From an uncultured Burkholderiales bacterium (GTDB lineage: Bacteria; Pseudomonadota; Gammaproteobacteria; Burkholderiales; Burkholderiaceae_C), in assembly GCA_903886485.1 (NCBI GenBank), contig CAISMH010000019.1:1-64000 (forward strand): DNA of 64,000 bases, read 5' to 3'. The translations under genes were made by a program, and so were the position numbers. The notes beneath the pieces are model-generated. The model made no database searches and was not told the DNA's origin. It worked only from the letters and a program-made list of their open reading frames with translations. Below are positions 48,951 to 58,053 of this stretch, one piece after another. Position 1 is the stretch's first letter. The number at the start of each line of letters is the position of its first letter.

Positions 48951-49691
48951 ATGAAATTCATGACTTGGCCTGTTCCCGCCCTGCTGGCTTGGGGCTCTTC
49001 CTGGCTCATCTTCAAAGGTTTACTCAGCGTCGGATTGACGGAGACCATCGCCTTGGTGGTGGCTGCTTTTTGGGGTGGTTTTCTCAGCCGATGGGGCCAC
49101 ACCCCCATGCGCAAGGCTTTGATTGTGTTGGGCTTTCCGCTGTCGATGGTGGCCTCGTCTGCCACCCTCAGCGTGCCACCGATGGGCTGGTTGTTGTTGC
49201 TGGGCTTGATTGTTTTGGTCTACCCACGCAAAGCGTGGCGCGATGCGCCCTTGTTTCCCACGCCCAAGAAGGCCCTGCGCGAGTTGTCACAACACATCAC
49301 CTTGCCTGCGAATGCACGCATCTTGGATGCAGGCAGCGGCATGGGAGACGGCTTGCTGGCGTTGCGTGATGCGTTTCCCCGCGCTGAACTGCATGGGGTC
49401 GAAATGAGCTGGCCGCTGCGCGTGTTGAGCGCCATGCGTTGCTCGTTCGCACGCATTCGACAAGGTGATATTTGGTTGGTCGATTGGCGCAGCTTTGTTC
49501 TGGTGTATTTGTTTCAACGCCCCGAGAGCATGCCCCGCGCTGTTGAAAAAGCCGAAGCTGAATTGCGCCGAGGCGCTTGGCTGGTCAGCCTAGAGTTTGA
49601 AGCCAGGGAGCTGGTGCCCAGCGCCATCCTGACGTGCCGCGATGGTCGCCCCGTGTGGATGTATCAAATCCCATTCAAGCGACGCGGCTGA
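48951..49691 (+). CDS. Membrane-anchored SAM-dependent methyltransferase
   Basis: A 246-aa protein with two parts. Residues 1-85 hold about three hydrophobic segments. Residues 95-246 hold a class I methyltransferase-like fold with the SAM motif ILDAGSGMGDGLLALR near residue 124 and GVEMS after it. Relatives are annotated as class I SAM-dependent methyltransferases of unknown substrate. No ribosome site is obvious. Its last 17 bases overlap the convergent CorC-like gene. Confidence 0.75.
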   Translation: MKFMTWPVPALLAWGSSWLIFKGLLSVGLTETIALVVAAFWGGFLSRWGHTPMRKALIVLGFPLSMVASSATLSVPPMGWLLLLGLIVLVYPRKAWRDAPLFPTPKKALRELSQHITLPANARILDAGSGMGDGLLALRDAFPRAELHGVEMSWPLRVLSAMRCSFARIRQGDIWLVDWRSFVLVYLFQRPESMPRAVEKAEAELRRGAWLVSLEFEARELVPSAILTCRDGRPVWMYQIPFKRRG

Positions 49692-50976
49692 CCAAGAGCT
49701 TGTCGATGCGGCGGCCATCCAAGTCCACCACCTCAAAGCGCCATTCACCATAGACCACCACATCGGCCACCGCTGGTAACGCACCCGAAATAGCCATCAC
49801 CAAACCCGCCACCGTGTTGTAGATGCCTCGGTCTTCGTCTGGCAGTTCCTTGATGCTCAAGCGTGCTTTGAATTCGCTCACCGGCATCAACCCGTCCACC
49901 AACCACGAGCCATCGGCGCGCTGCGTGGCCCACGCTTCATCGGTGGGCGTGGCTTGCAGCAACTCACCCGTGATGGCCTCTAACAAATCGCGGGGGGTGA
50001 GCAACCCATGCACCACGCCGTATTCGTCGACCACCAGCACCATGCGGCCATGTGCGGTCGCGCGTTCGGCGGGTTTGCGAAATTGCTCAAGCAAATCCAA
50101 ACCACTCAAGGTTTCTGGAATGAAGGCCACGGGCTTGGCAAGCGCCTCTACCGTCATGTCTGTGCCCGGGGGCAAACGCAACAGTTGCGACACACTCACG
50201 GCACCGACCACATTGTCCAAGTCGCCACGACACACGGGGTACCACGAGTGCGCACCACTCGCACCGACTTGCGCCAAAGCTTGCGGCACAGGCAGTTTGG
50301 AATCCAACCACTCGATGTCTGAACGGTGCACCATGATGGAGGTGAGAGGCCGCTCATCAAGGTTGAACACGTTTTGCACCATTTGATGCTCGTGCTGCTC
50401 AATCACACCGGCGTCCACACCTTCGACCAAACTGGCAGAAATTTCTTCCTCGGTCACGGTGCGTGCGCCATGCACATCAATGCGCAAGAGCTTCAAGATG
50501 CCACTGGTGCTGGCCGACAAAGAGTAGACAAATGGCTTGGCCATGGCCGCCAAGGTCAACATCAACGGCGCGGCCACGCGGGCCACCGACTCGGGGAACA
50601 ACTGCCCAATGCGCTTGGGGACCAACTCGCCAAACAAAATGGTGCTGAAAGTGATGAGGGTCACCACGAAGGCCGTGGCCAAAACAGACGCCAAGTTCTC
50701 GGGCACACCTTGGGCTAACAACCAATATGCAAAGTCGTCACTGAAAGCGGCCTCGCCCACGATGCCGTTGAGCACACCAATGGAGGTGATGCCAATTTGC
50801 ACCGTGGATAAAAACTGGGTGGGCTGCGCCATCAAGCGCAGTGCCGCTTGTGCCCCACCGTCCCCTGTCTCGGCCAATGCCGCCAAACGTGCCTTGCGGC
50901 TGGAGGCCAACGCCATCTCAGACATGGCAAACACGCCGTTGAGTAGCGTGAGAAAAACAATCAGCAGAACATCCAT
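49675..50976 (-). CDS. Hemolysin family (CNNM/CorC-HlyC) membrane protein
   Basis: A 433-aa inner-membrane protein. The N-terminal DUF21/CNNM transmembrane domain (about residues 1-190, FAMSEMALASSRKARL) is followed by paired CBS domains and a C-terminal CorC_HlyC transport-associated domain. Such proteins are linked to Mg2+/Co2+ homeostasis. The ATG at 50976 is preferred over a GTG one codon earlier because AGGAG is then six bases upstream. It is divergent from apaH with 13 nt between the starts. Confidence 0.88.
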   Translation of the reverse strand: MDVLLIVFLTLLNGVFAMSEMALASSRKARLAALAETGDGGAQAALRLMAQPTQFLSTVQIGITSIGVLNGIVGEAAFSDDFAYWLLAQGVPENLASVLATAFVVTLITFSTILFGELVPKRIGQLFPESVARVAAPLMLTLAAMAKPFVYSLSASTSGILKLLRIDVHGARTVTEEEISASLVEGVDAGVIEQHEHQMVQNVFNLDERPLTSIMVHRSDIEWLDSKLPVPQALAQVGASGAHSWYPVCRGDLDNVVGAVSVSQLLRLPPGTDMTVEALAKPVAFIPETLSGLDLLEQFRKPAERATAHGRMVLVVDEYGVVHGLLTPRDLLEAITGELLQATPTDEAWATQRADGSWLVDGLMPVSEFKARLSIKELPDEDRGIYNTVAGLVMAISGALPAVADVVVYGEWRFEVVDLDGRRIDKLLVSRVA

Positions 50977-50989
50977 CACAATCTCCTAC

Positions 50990-51847
50990 ATGGCACTTTA
51001 CTTCATTGGCGATATACAAGGCTGCGACGAAGCGCTGCAACGCTTGTTGACGCACATCGCGTTCTCACCGAGTCGCGACACGCTGTATTTGCTCGGCGAT
51101 TTGGTCAACCGTGGTCCTCACAATGCAGCGGTGCTGCGCCGTCTAATGGGCTACGGCAGCAGCGCCCAATGCTTGCTGGGCAACCATGACTTGCACGCTT
51201 TAGCCGTCTCATGCGGTGTGCGCAAACCCAACCCACAAGACACCCTGCAAGACCTCTTGACTGCGCCCGACAGCACCGAGTTGTTGCACTGGCTGCGTCA
51301 CCAACACTTGGGCCTACAAGTGGGCCAAGTGCTGATGGTGCATGCGGGCGTCTTGCCCCAATGGAGCGCCGTGCAAACCCTCGCACTGGCTGGCGAAGTC
51401 GAAACCGTTCTGCGCAGCGACGACTGGGCGGCGTTCATGCCGCAGATGTATGGCGGCCTGCCCAATGTGTGGCGTGATGACCTAGAGGGCGCAGACCGCT
51501 TGCGCGTGATCGTCAACGCCCTCACCCGCTTGCGCTTTTGCGATGCACACGGTGCGATGGATTTCAGCGTGAAAGAAGGCGCAGACCAAGCCCCCGCACA
51601 CCTCATGCCTTGGTTTGATGTGCCAGGTCGATTGACGGCCGATGTGCGCATTGCCTTTGGCCATTGGTCGACCTTGCAGATGACCTCGCGCCAAGATGTG
51701 GTGTGCCTCGATGACGGCTGCGTGTGGGGTGGGTGCCTGAGTGCGGCGAAACTAGAAGCCTCAGACACCTTGCTCGGTGTGCGCCATGCACCTGCGTGGC
51801 AGCGGGTCAGCGTGACGTGCCCGCAGACGATGGACCCGTTGGCCTAG
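50990..51847 (+). CDS. apaH: Bis(5'-nucleosyl)-tetraphosphatase, symmetrical
   Basis: Hydrolyses Ap4A to two ADP. The protein is 285 aa with the metallophosphatase signatures FIGDIQGC, LLGDLVNRGPHN and LLGNHDLHAL and a later VHAGVLP and FGHWST. The start at 50990 (MALYFIGDIQG) is the family start; a much longer open frame upstream is antisense to the CorC-like gene and not coding. No Shine-Dalgarno is visible. Confidence 0.94.
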   Translation: MALYFIGDIQGCDEALQRLLTHIAFSPSRDTLYLLGDLVNRGPHNAAVLRRLMGYGSSAQCLLGNHDLHALAVSCGVRKPNPQDTLQDLLTAPDSTELLHWLRHQHLGLQVGQVLMVHAGVLPQWSAVQTLALAGEVETVLRSDDWAAFMPQMYGGLPNVWRDDLEGADRLRVIVNALTRLRFCDAHGAMDFSVKEGADQAPAHLMPWFDVPGRLTADVRIAFGHWSTLQMTSRQDVVCLDDGCVWGGCLSAAKLEASDTLLGVRHAPAWQRVSVTCPQTMDPLA

Positions 51848-52333
51848 CCAAGCTATCTGGCTATACCAACGCACCACAAGCTTGTTGTCTGCGGCAGCTG
51901 CCAAGAAAACACAATAAACCAAAGTCATAGAAAGCTGATGAATATGCCTGTCCTGATCCATCAGCCATAGTCGACACGTTTAAACGAAGGATCTCTTTGC
52001 AGCGATAGCTGTCGGTTGACGCAGCAAGGCACGACAACAGTAAGGGTTTAAAGTCTGCTTTAGCTTGCAATGTTCGTCTGCTATGGGTCGGGAGTGTCTG
52101 TAGAGCTAGCGCAAGAGCGGTCGTTCATGTTCGCTCAAGCGCTGATCACATGCACAGCATGTCGAGCGCCCAGTATTGGCACATGCTGTCTTTGGAGGTC
52201 CTACCGGTTGAACGACGGGCAGTGATCTCCTCAACAATAACGACCACTTACCACTAGCGTCTCATAACAGTCTTAAGCCGACCTACGTAGATTTCCACAA
52301 ACTGATCAAACCAGATGCGGCAAAACCTCTCAT
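51848..52333. other. Non-coding interval between apaH and rhlE
   Basis: About 490 bases, richer in A and T than the flanks, without an open frame that resembles a protein. Only short frames exist and none has a good start or known motif. It holds the imperfect hairpin at 52139-52169 and an overlapping 9-bp inverted repeat ACAGCATGT/ACATGCTGT (52154-52162 and 52180-52188). It might be a decayed gene, an interspersed repeat remnant, or a small RNA region. No tRNA, insertion-sequence end or CRISPR pattern was seen. Confidence 0.6.
52139..52169. repeat. Imperfect hairpin in the apaH-rhlE interval
   Basis: GCGCT and AGCGC form an outer 5-bp stem and ACATGC/GCATGT an inner 6-bp stem around an ACA loop. 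The stems are separated by an internal loop of GATC against CG. There is no T-run, so it is not a terminator. Confidence 0.6.
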
Positions 52334-52362
52334 AAAAAAACGCGCCATCAGCGCGTTTTTTT
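52334..52362 (-). terminator. Rho-independent terminator of rhlE
   Basis: A 12-bp stem with A- and T-runs (AAAAAAACGCGC/GCGCGTTTTTTT) closes the loop CATCA. On the minus strand it lies at the end of rhlE and its first arm overlaps the TAA stop at 52361-52363. Confidence 0.88.
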
Positions 52363-53830
52363 AGGTGGTGGACTTAAACAAAGCCGCAATCACCCGCTTA
52401 GGCTTGATGTTGGCCGACTTGCGCAGCGGGTCGGGTGCAGCAGGCGCTGCTTCGGCGCTGCGCACTGGGGCTTCGTAGGGTTTGTCAAAGAACGGATCGT
52501 TCTTCACACGCGGTGCGGGCACGTAGCCCACTTCGCGGCTGCGGCGGCTGTCAGGCTCGCGGGGGCGTGTGTCGCGCGACAAGGCGCTGTCGCGTGGACG
52601 GCTGGAAGACTCTGAACGCTCACCACGGGAATCACCGCGAGATTCACGTGACTCACCACGCGGCTCGCGTCGTTCACGCGAACGGTCTGGCTCCACGCCC
52701 ACGGTTTCCAAGTTGATCTTGGTCTTGAGTAATTTTTCAATGTCGCCCACCAAGCGTTGATCGCTGCCCGACACAAAGCTGATGGCGTGGCCCAAAGCAC
52801 CGGCGCGACCTGTGCGGCCAATGCGGTGCACATAGTCTTCGGCGTTGAAGGGGATGTCAAAGTTGAACACCGCTGGCACGTCTTTGATGTCCAAGCCGCG
52901 TGCAGCCACATCGGTACAGACCAACAAATCCACCTCGCCTTGTTTGAAGCCTTCAAGGGCTTTCAAGCGTTCGTCTTGGCTCTTGTCGCCGTGCAAGGCG
53001 CTGGTGCGAAAACCATCGCGCTCGAGCGAGCGGGCCAAACGGGCGCAGCCGAGTTTGCTGTTGCAAAACACAAAGGCTTGCTTCATGCCGTTGGCTTTGA
53101 TGAGGTGACGCAAGGCGTTGTACTTGTCGTCCACGCTCACGCTGAAAAACTGTTGCGTGATGGTGGCAGCGGTCTCATTGGGACGGGCCACTTCAATGGT
53201 GACGGGGTTTTGCAAATAGCTGCCGGCCAAGCGTTTGATCTCGGTCGAGAAGGTGGCCGAGAACAACAGCGTGGTGCGCTGCTTGGGCAGGTGGCTCAAG
53301 ATGCGTTGCAAATCAGGCAAGAAGCCAATGTCCAACATGCGGTCGGCTTCGTCGAGCACCACGTATTCCACTTGGTTGAGCACCACGTTTTTGGCTTCGA
53401 TGTGGTCGAGCAAACGGCCGGGCGTGGCCACCAAGACCTCGACGCCTTTTTTCAGCTCCAAGGTTTGGGGCTTCATGTCCATGCCACCAAACACCACGGC
53501 ACTGCGCAGGTGGGTGTGCACAGCGTATTGTTTGATTTGCTGGGCCACTTGGTCGGCAAGCTCGCGGGTGGGCAACAGCACCAAGGCGCGCACAGGATGG
53601 CGGGCGGGCGAGGTGGAAGCGTTTTCGTGTTTGAGCAAACGTTGCAGCAGGGGCAGCGAGAAGGCGGCGGTTTTGCCGGTGCCGGTTTGCGCGGCGCCCA
53701 TCACGTCTTGGCCAGTCAGGACCACGGGAATGGCCTGGGCTTGGATGGGGGTCATGGATTCGTAGCCCATGTCGGCTACGGCACGTGCCAGCGCGGGGGC
53801 CAGCTGCAAATTGGAAAAAGAGGTCGTCAT
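52361..53830 (-). CDS. rhlE: DEAD-box ATP-dependent RNA helicase RhlE
   Basis: RNA helicase of 489 aa from the ATG at 53830 (MTTSFSNLQLAP); an upstream ATG at 53851 adds seven residues and cannot be excluded. The Q motif (MTPIQAQAIP), motif I AQTGTGKTAA, Ia PTRELADQ, II VLDEADRMLD, III SATFS and VI HRIGRTGRAG are complete. The C-terminal 110 residues are rich in Arg, Glu, Ser and Asp and contain RE/RD-type repeats (SRESRGDSRGE), typical for RhlE tails. It works in RNA remodelling and cold adaptation in relatives. Confidence 0.94.
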   Translation of the reverse strand: MTTSFSNLQLAPALARAVADMGYESMTPIQAQAIPVVLTGQDVMGAAQTGTGKTAAFSLPLLQRLLKHENASTSPARHPVRALVLLPTRELADQVAQQIKQYAVHTHLRSAVVFGGMDMKPQTLELKKGVEVLVATPGRLLDHIEAKNVVLNQVEYVVLDEADRMLDIGFLPDLQRILSHLPKQRTTLLFSATFSTEIKRLAGSYLQNPVTIEVARPNETAATITQQFFSVSVDDKYNALRHLIKANGMKQAFVFCNSKLGCARLARSLERDGFRTSALHGDKSQDERLKALEGFKQGEVDLLVCTDVAARGLDIKDVPAVFNFDIPFNAEDYVHRIGRTGRAGALGHAISFVSGSDQRLVGDIEKLLKTKINLETVGVEPDRSRERREPRGESRESRGDSRGERSESSSRPRDSALSRDTRPREPDSRRSREVGYVPAPRVKNDPFFDKPYEAPVRSAEAAPAAPDPLRKSANIKPKRVIAALFKSTT

Positions 53831-53880
53831 GTCTGGGGCATATTGTCGCATTGTGGGCGGGGGCCACCAAAACCGCCGAT

Positions 53881-54714
53881 TTAGCCCTGTGTGTGGCCTT
53901 GGCGCTTGAGTTGGGCCGCCAGCTCGCTGAGGGTTTTGTAGAGCTCGCCCGCTGAGGGGCTCCAGTGCTGCACCACCTCGCCCTGTGCGTGCACCACCGC
54001 CGTGTCACCCCGCGCGGCGGGGCCAGTCAAGGCCTGTGCTGGGCCCATGGCCAGCACGTTGTCCACGGTGCTTGTGAGCAAGGCTTCGGTCAATGGGCGC
54101 ATCAACTCAGGCGGCACGCCTGCGCTGCGCCAAGCGTCTTGCGCGATGGCTTGCAAGACCACCGTGAAGTTGCTGCTGAACACCGCGGCAGCGTGGTACA
54201 GCGGCTTGTCGGCGCTGGCGATCTCAAAGCAACGCCCGCCAAGGGCGGTGAGCGCGGTGTGCAGCCACGCCAACGCGGGGGCATCGCCCTCGAGCCCGCA
54301 AGGCGTGCCTGCAAACTGACGCACACCCGTCTGGGGAGACGCGAAGTTGAGCACGGGATGCGCACTGGCCACATGGCAGCCCAAGGCTTGCAAGGGCTGC
54401 AGCTCGGCAGCTCTTAAAAAGCCACTGTTATGAAACACGATCGCGCCCGCCAGCTTGGCCCCCTGCGCCTCGGCCAAGGCCTGCGCGGCGGCAGCCACTT
54501 GGGCATCGGGCACGCTGAGCAGCCACACATCGGCTGGGCGCATCTGCGCCAACTCGGTCACTGGCGTGCCCGCGCCTACAAATTGCGCGGCTTGTTCAGC
54601 GCTTGGGAAGCTGCGTGAATACAAGTCTTGCACCTGCACTTGGGCGTGCTGATGTAACAAGGCCGCGAGGGTTTGACCCACGCGGCCGCAACCGATGACG
54701 TTGAGATTGGCCAA
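53881..54714 (-). CDS. Rossmann-like and DUF2520 domain protein
   Basis: A 277-aa protein with an N-terminal Rossmann domain (NVIGCGRVGQT, the GxGxxG motif at residues 8-13) and a C-terminal DUF2520 helical domain (from about residue 130). It resembles the NADP-oxidoreductase family that includes F420-dependent reductases and ketopantoate reductase relatives. The start is a TTG at 54714, directly after the dcd stop; no ATG precedes the nucleotide motif. Function unknown. Confidence 0.85.
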   Translation of the reverse strand: MANLNVIGCGRVGQTLAALLHQHAQVQVQDLYSRSFPSAEQAAQFVGAGTPVTELAQMRPADVWLLSVPDAQVAAAAQALAEAQGAKLAGAIVFHNSGFLRAAELQPLQALGCHVASAHPVLNFASPQTGVRQFAGTPCGLEGDAPALAWLHTALTALGGRCFEIASADKPLYHAAAVFSSNFTVVLQAIAQDAWRSAGVPPELMRPLTEALLTSTVDNVLAMGPAQALTGPAARGDTAVVHAQGEVVQHWSPSAGELYKTLSELAAQLKRQGHTQG

Positions 54715-55290
54715 TTAAGTCTTGGGCAGTGTGACGCCCACTTGACCTTGGTACTTGCCGCCACGGTCTTTGTAGCTGGTTTCGCAGACATCATCTTTGT
54801 CGCTCTCGAAGAACAAGACTTGGGCACAGCCCTCACCTGCGTAGATCTTGGCGGGCAGCGGTGTGGTGTTGGAGAACTCCAAGGTCACATAGCCTTCCCA
54901 CTCGGGCTCAAACGGCGTGACGTTGACGATGATGCCGCAACGGGCATAGGTGCTCTTGCCCAAACACACGGTCAGCACATTGCGTGGAATGCGGAAGTAC
55001 TCCATGGTGCGGGCCAGCGCAAAGCTGTTGGGCGGGATGATGCACACATCGGACTCGATGTCCACAAAGCTTTTGGGATCAAAGTTTTTGGGGTCCACCA
55101 CCGTGCTGTAGATGTTGGTGAACACCTTGAACTCGGGGGCGCAGCGAATGTCGTAGCCGTAGCTGCTGGTGCCGTAGCTGACGATTTTTTCGCCCGCTGC
55201 GTTTTGGCGAATTTGGCCGGGCTCGAAGGGTTCGATCATGCCGTGCTCTTGGGCCATGCGGCGGATCCATTTGTCTGATTTGATACTCAT
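54715..55290 (-). CDS. dcd: dCTP deaminase
   Basis: Deaminates dCTP to dUTP, the main route to dTMP in many Gram-negatives. The protein is 191 aa (E. coli 193). [40 protein letters not shown] (in parts) with the catalytic Glu, and the C-terminal GGKYQGQ are conserved. It starts 17 nt after the adenine deaminase gene, so nucleotide-metabolism genes are grouped. Confidence 0.95.
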   Translation of the reverse strand: MSIKSDKWIRRMAQEHGMIEPFEPGQIRQNAAGEKIVSYGTSSYGYDIRCAPEFKVFTNIYSTVVDPKNFDPKSFVDIESDVCIIPPNSFALARTMEYFRIPRNVLTVCLGKSTYARCGIIVNVTPFEPEWEGYVTLEFSNTTPLPAKIYAGEGCAQVLFFESDKDDVCETSYKDRGGKYQGQVGVTLPKT

Positions 55291-55307
55291 GGCATGATTT
55301 TAGGGCT

Positions 55308-56360
55308 TTAGTTATCGCCTTCGGCGTAGCGTTCAAAACACAGTTTTAGCGCATGCATCCACTGTTGGCGCTGCACCTCAGAGACAAAACTGGCCTCAAA
55401 ACTATTGCGCGCCAGCACATAGGCGTGTTGTGCCGTGAGGCCGGTCGCCTCAAAAGTTTGCACGAAGTTGTCGTTCAGGTAGCCGCCAAAGTAGGCAGGG
55501 TCATCCGAGTTGAGGGTCACGCACAAGCCAGCATCTAGCAACTGGCCGATGTTGTGGTGTTTCAAATCAGGGAACACACACAACTTTTGGTTCGACAGCG
55601 GGCACACCGTGAGCGGCGTGCGGTCTTTGGCCAAGCGAGCCATGAGTGCGGCGTCATGGACGGCTTGCACGCCATGGTCAATGCGCTCGACATGCAAGAC
55701 ATCCAAGGCACTCCAGATGTAGGCGGGCGGCCCCTCCTCCCCCGCATGGGCCACCAGATGCAGACCGTGCGCGTGCGCCAAGGCAAACACGTTTTTAAAC
55801 TTTTCAGGCGGGTGGCCCACTTCGCTGGAGTCCAAGCCCACGCCAATGAACTTGTCTTTGAACGGCAAGGCCTCTTGGAAGGTTTGCAACGCCGCCTCCT
55901 CGCTCAAATGGCGCAAGAAGCACAAGATGAGTTGCGCACTCACGCCGAGCTGGGTCTGCGCGTCCACACAGGCGCGGTGCAAGCCGTGGATGACGGTGGC
56001 CATGGACACGCCACGCTCGGTGTGCGTTTGTGGGTCAAAGAAGATTTCCGCATGCACCACATGGTCTGCCGCTGCACGCTGCAAGTAGGCCCAGGCCATG
56101 TCGTAGAAATCTTGCTCATGCAAGAGCACGCTGGCACCAGCGTAGTAAATATCCAAGAAACTTTGCAAGTCGGTGAAGGCATAGGCTGCACGCAGGGCCT
56201 CGACGTTGGCGTACGGCAATGTCACGCCATTGCGCTTGGCGAGTGCAAAGATGAGTTCGGGCTCCAAGGATCCCTCGATATGGATGTGCAACTCGGCCTT
56301 GGGCATGTCGCGCAACAGCTTGGGCAAATGAAGGGCGGCAACCGCGTGAACTTTGAACAT
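55308..56360 (-). CDS. Adenine/adenosine deaminase family protein
   Basis: Zinc amidohydrolase of 350 aa. The metal motif [16 protein letters not shown] is at residues 19-34, and [19 protein letters not shown] and LNSDDPAYF carry the remaining ligands. Proteins of this length with HIHIEGS and the [11 protein letters not shown] stretch include the bacterial adenine deaminases (Ade, as in Pseudomonas aeruginosa) as well as adenosine deaminases; adenine is favoured. GGAGA precedes the ATG. It is divergent from the polar amino-acid transporter with 212 nt between starts. Confidence 0.86.
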   Translation of the reverse strand: MFKVHAVAALHLPKLLRDMPKAELHIHIEGSLEPELIFALAKRNGVTLPYANVEALRAAYAFTDLQSFLDIYYAGASVLLHEQDFYDMAWAYLQRAAADHVVHAEIFFDPQTHTERGVSMATVIHGLHRACVDAQTQLGVSAQLILCFLRHLSEEAALQTFQEALPFKDKFIGVGLDSSEVGHPPEKFKNVFALAHAHGLHLVAHAGEEGPPAYIWSALDVLHVERIDHGVQAVHDAALMARLAKDRTPLTVCPLSNQKLCVFPDLKHHNIGQLLDAGLCVTLNSDDPAYFGGYLNDNFVQTFEATGLTAQHAYVLARNSFEASFVSEVQRQQWMHALKLCFERYAEGDN

Positions 56361-56487
56361 ATCGATCTCCTAGGGACGACACATGCTACTCAAGTTTTTC
56401 TTGGTGCATGACACCACTGTCGATCACGCTTTTGGTGAAGAACGTGCAAAGATTGGGAGGAATGCACCAAAATATTCACTCGCAAAA

Positions 56488-56497
56488 GTGTATACAC
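56488..56497. promoter_or_regulatory. Palindromic GntR-type operator candidate
   Basis: GTGTATACAC is a 10-bp perfect palindrome in the 212-nt divergent region between the adenine deaminase and the ABC transporter. The shape fits GntR or FadR-like sites. No regulator gene is next to it. Confidence 0.4.
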
Positions 56498-56572
56498 GAT
56501 TCAACAGGCTGGCACGTTATTCGCAACCACTTGACGGTCACACGTTCACATCCACATATCAGGAGATGCTTC

Positions 56573-57367
56573 ATGAAATTTTCTAAACGAGTGCTTTTCA
56601 CTGCCGCTTTGGCCATGAGTCTGTCGGCGATTGCAGGTTTGAGCCATGCACAAACAGCGTTAGAGGGCATTCAAAAAAGCAAGCTCATCAAGATTGCCAT
56701 TCCAACCGACTTCCCGCCTTACGGCTTTGTGGGCATCGACATGCAGCCACAGGGCTTGGACATCGACATGGCCAACTACATCGCGCAAAAAATGAATGTG
56801 AAGGTCGAACTCTTGCCCGTCACCAGCGCCAACCGCATTGCTTATTTGCAAACCAAGAAAGCCGACTTGGTGATCTCGACATTGGGGAAAAATCCTGAGC
56901 GCGAAAAAGTCATCGACTTCACCTCGGCGTATTCACCCTTCTTTCAAGCCGTGTTTGCATCCAAAGCACTGAACATCAAATCGTTCAATGACCTCACAGG
57001 CAAATCTGTCGCGGTGACTCGCGGTGCCATGGAAGATCAAGAATTGACCAAGGTGGCGCCCGCAGGCTTAGACATCAAGCGCTTCGAAGACAACAACGCC
57101 ACGGTGTCTGCGTTTGTCGCAGGCCAAACACAATTGATTGCCACAGGCGCTTCGGTGGCCGCCAACATGATTCAGCGCAACCCACAACTGGGCGCTGAAT
57201 ACAAACTGTTACTCAAGGACAGTCCCAACTTCATTGGGGTTGCCAAAGGTGAAGATGCGCTGCGCTTGAAAGTCAACGCCATCATTGCAGACGCCAAAAA
57301 GTCGGGCGACATTGAAAAGATGGCTCAAAAGTGGCTGGGTCGCGCAGCGGGCAACTTGCCTGAATAA
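56573..57367 (+). CDS. Polar amino-acid ABC transporter substrate-binding protein
   Basis: A 264-aa periplasmic binding protein of the SBP_bac_3 family. A signal peptide ends near SHAQT (residue 25). The ligand motif IPTDFPPYGFV and later DLVISTLGKNPEREKVIDFT are typical of glutamine/histidine/lysine-type binding proteins. AGGAG lies seven bases upstream of the ATG at 56573; longer frames from 56408 are rejected. Leads a four-gene transporter. Confidence 0.92.
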   Translation: MKFSKRVLFTAALAMSLSAIAGLSHAQTALEGIQKSKLIKIAIPTDFPPYGFVGIDMQPQGLDIDMANYIAQKMNVKVELLPVTSANRIAYLQTKKADLVISTLGKNPEREKVIDFTSAYSPFFQAVFASKALNIKSFNDLTGKSVAVTRGAMEDQELTKVAPAGLDIKRFEDNNATVSAFVAGQTQLIATGASVAANMIQRNPQLGAEYKLLLKDSPNFIGVAKGEDALRLKVNAIIADAKKSGDIEKMAQKWLGRAAGNLPE

Positions 57368-57378
57368 ATCGCAAACAC

Positions 57379-58053
57379 ATGATGCTCAATGCATTGGACT
57401 TTGGGGCCATTCTTCAAGAGTGGCCTCTTTTACTCAAGGGCCTGGCTTGGACTTTGGGCTTGACCACCGTGTCAGCGGTGCTGGGCTTGGCGCTTGGGAT
57501 CGCCGCCGCATGGACGCGCACCGAAGGTCCTGGCTTGGGACGTGCACTGATGTCGGTGTATGTGGAGTTGATTCGCAACACACCATTCATCGTGCAACTC
57601 TTTTTCATTTTTTTTGGCTTACCTGCGATGGGGCTGAGGCTCTCACCTGAATGGGCGTCGATCATTGCCATGGTGATCAACCTAGGCGCCTACTCTGCCG
57701 AAATCGTGCGTGCTGGCATTCAGGCAACGCCGCGCGGCCAAATCGAAGCCGCACTCAGCCTGGCCATGACCCGCACACACATCTTCCTGCGTGTGGTGTT
57801 GCCCCCAGCGCTGCAAAGGGTGTGGCCTGCACTGGTGAGTCAAATCATCATTGTCATGTTGGGTTCGGCCGTCTGTGGCCAAATCGCAACCGAGGAATTG
57901 AGCTTCGCGGCCAACTTAATTCAAAGCCGAAACTTCCGCGCGTTTGAAGCCTTCATCTTGGCCACAGGCCTGTATCTGGCGCTCGCAGTCACGGTACGTG
58001 AGGTGCTCAACCGCTTGGGGCGTCGCTTCTTGTTTGGAGGTCACCGTGGTTGA
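57379..58053 (+). CDS. Polar amino-acid ABC transporter permease
   Basis: Inner-membrane permease of 224 aa of the HisM/HisQ family, with about five membrane segments. The N-terminal LLLKGLAWTLGLTT and the EAA loop region EAALSLAMTRTHIFLRVVLP are conserved. An adjacent second ATG at 57382 is possible. Overlaps the next permease by 8 nt. Confidence 0.92.
   Translation: MMLNALDFGAILQEWPLLLKGLAWTLGLTTVSAVLGLALGIAAAWTRTEGPGLGRALMSVYVELIRNTPFIVQLFFIFFGLPAMGLRLSPEWASIIAMVINLGAYSAEIVRAGIQATPRGQIEAALSLAMTRTHIFLRVVLPPALQRVWPALVSQIIIVMLGSAVCGQIATEELSFAANLIQSRNFRAFEAFILATGLYLALAVTVREVLNRLGRRFLFGGHRG

Noticed and set aside
50537-50989. Upstream extension of apaH
   Set aside because: The extra 151 codons are antisense to the CorC-like gene; the metallophosphatase domain begins exactly at 50990.
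51861-52070. Short minus-strand frame (69 codons) in the apaH-rhlE interval
   Set aside because: No ribosome site, no recognisable domain and no support from neighbours; kept as non-coding.
52757-53884. Plus-strand open frame of 375 codons opposite rhlE
   Set aside because: Antisense to all conserved helicase motifs, no ribosome site and repetitive Val/Gly/His content.
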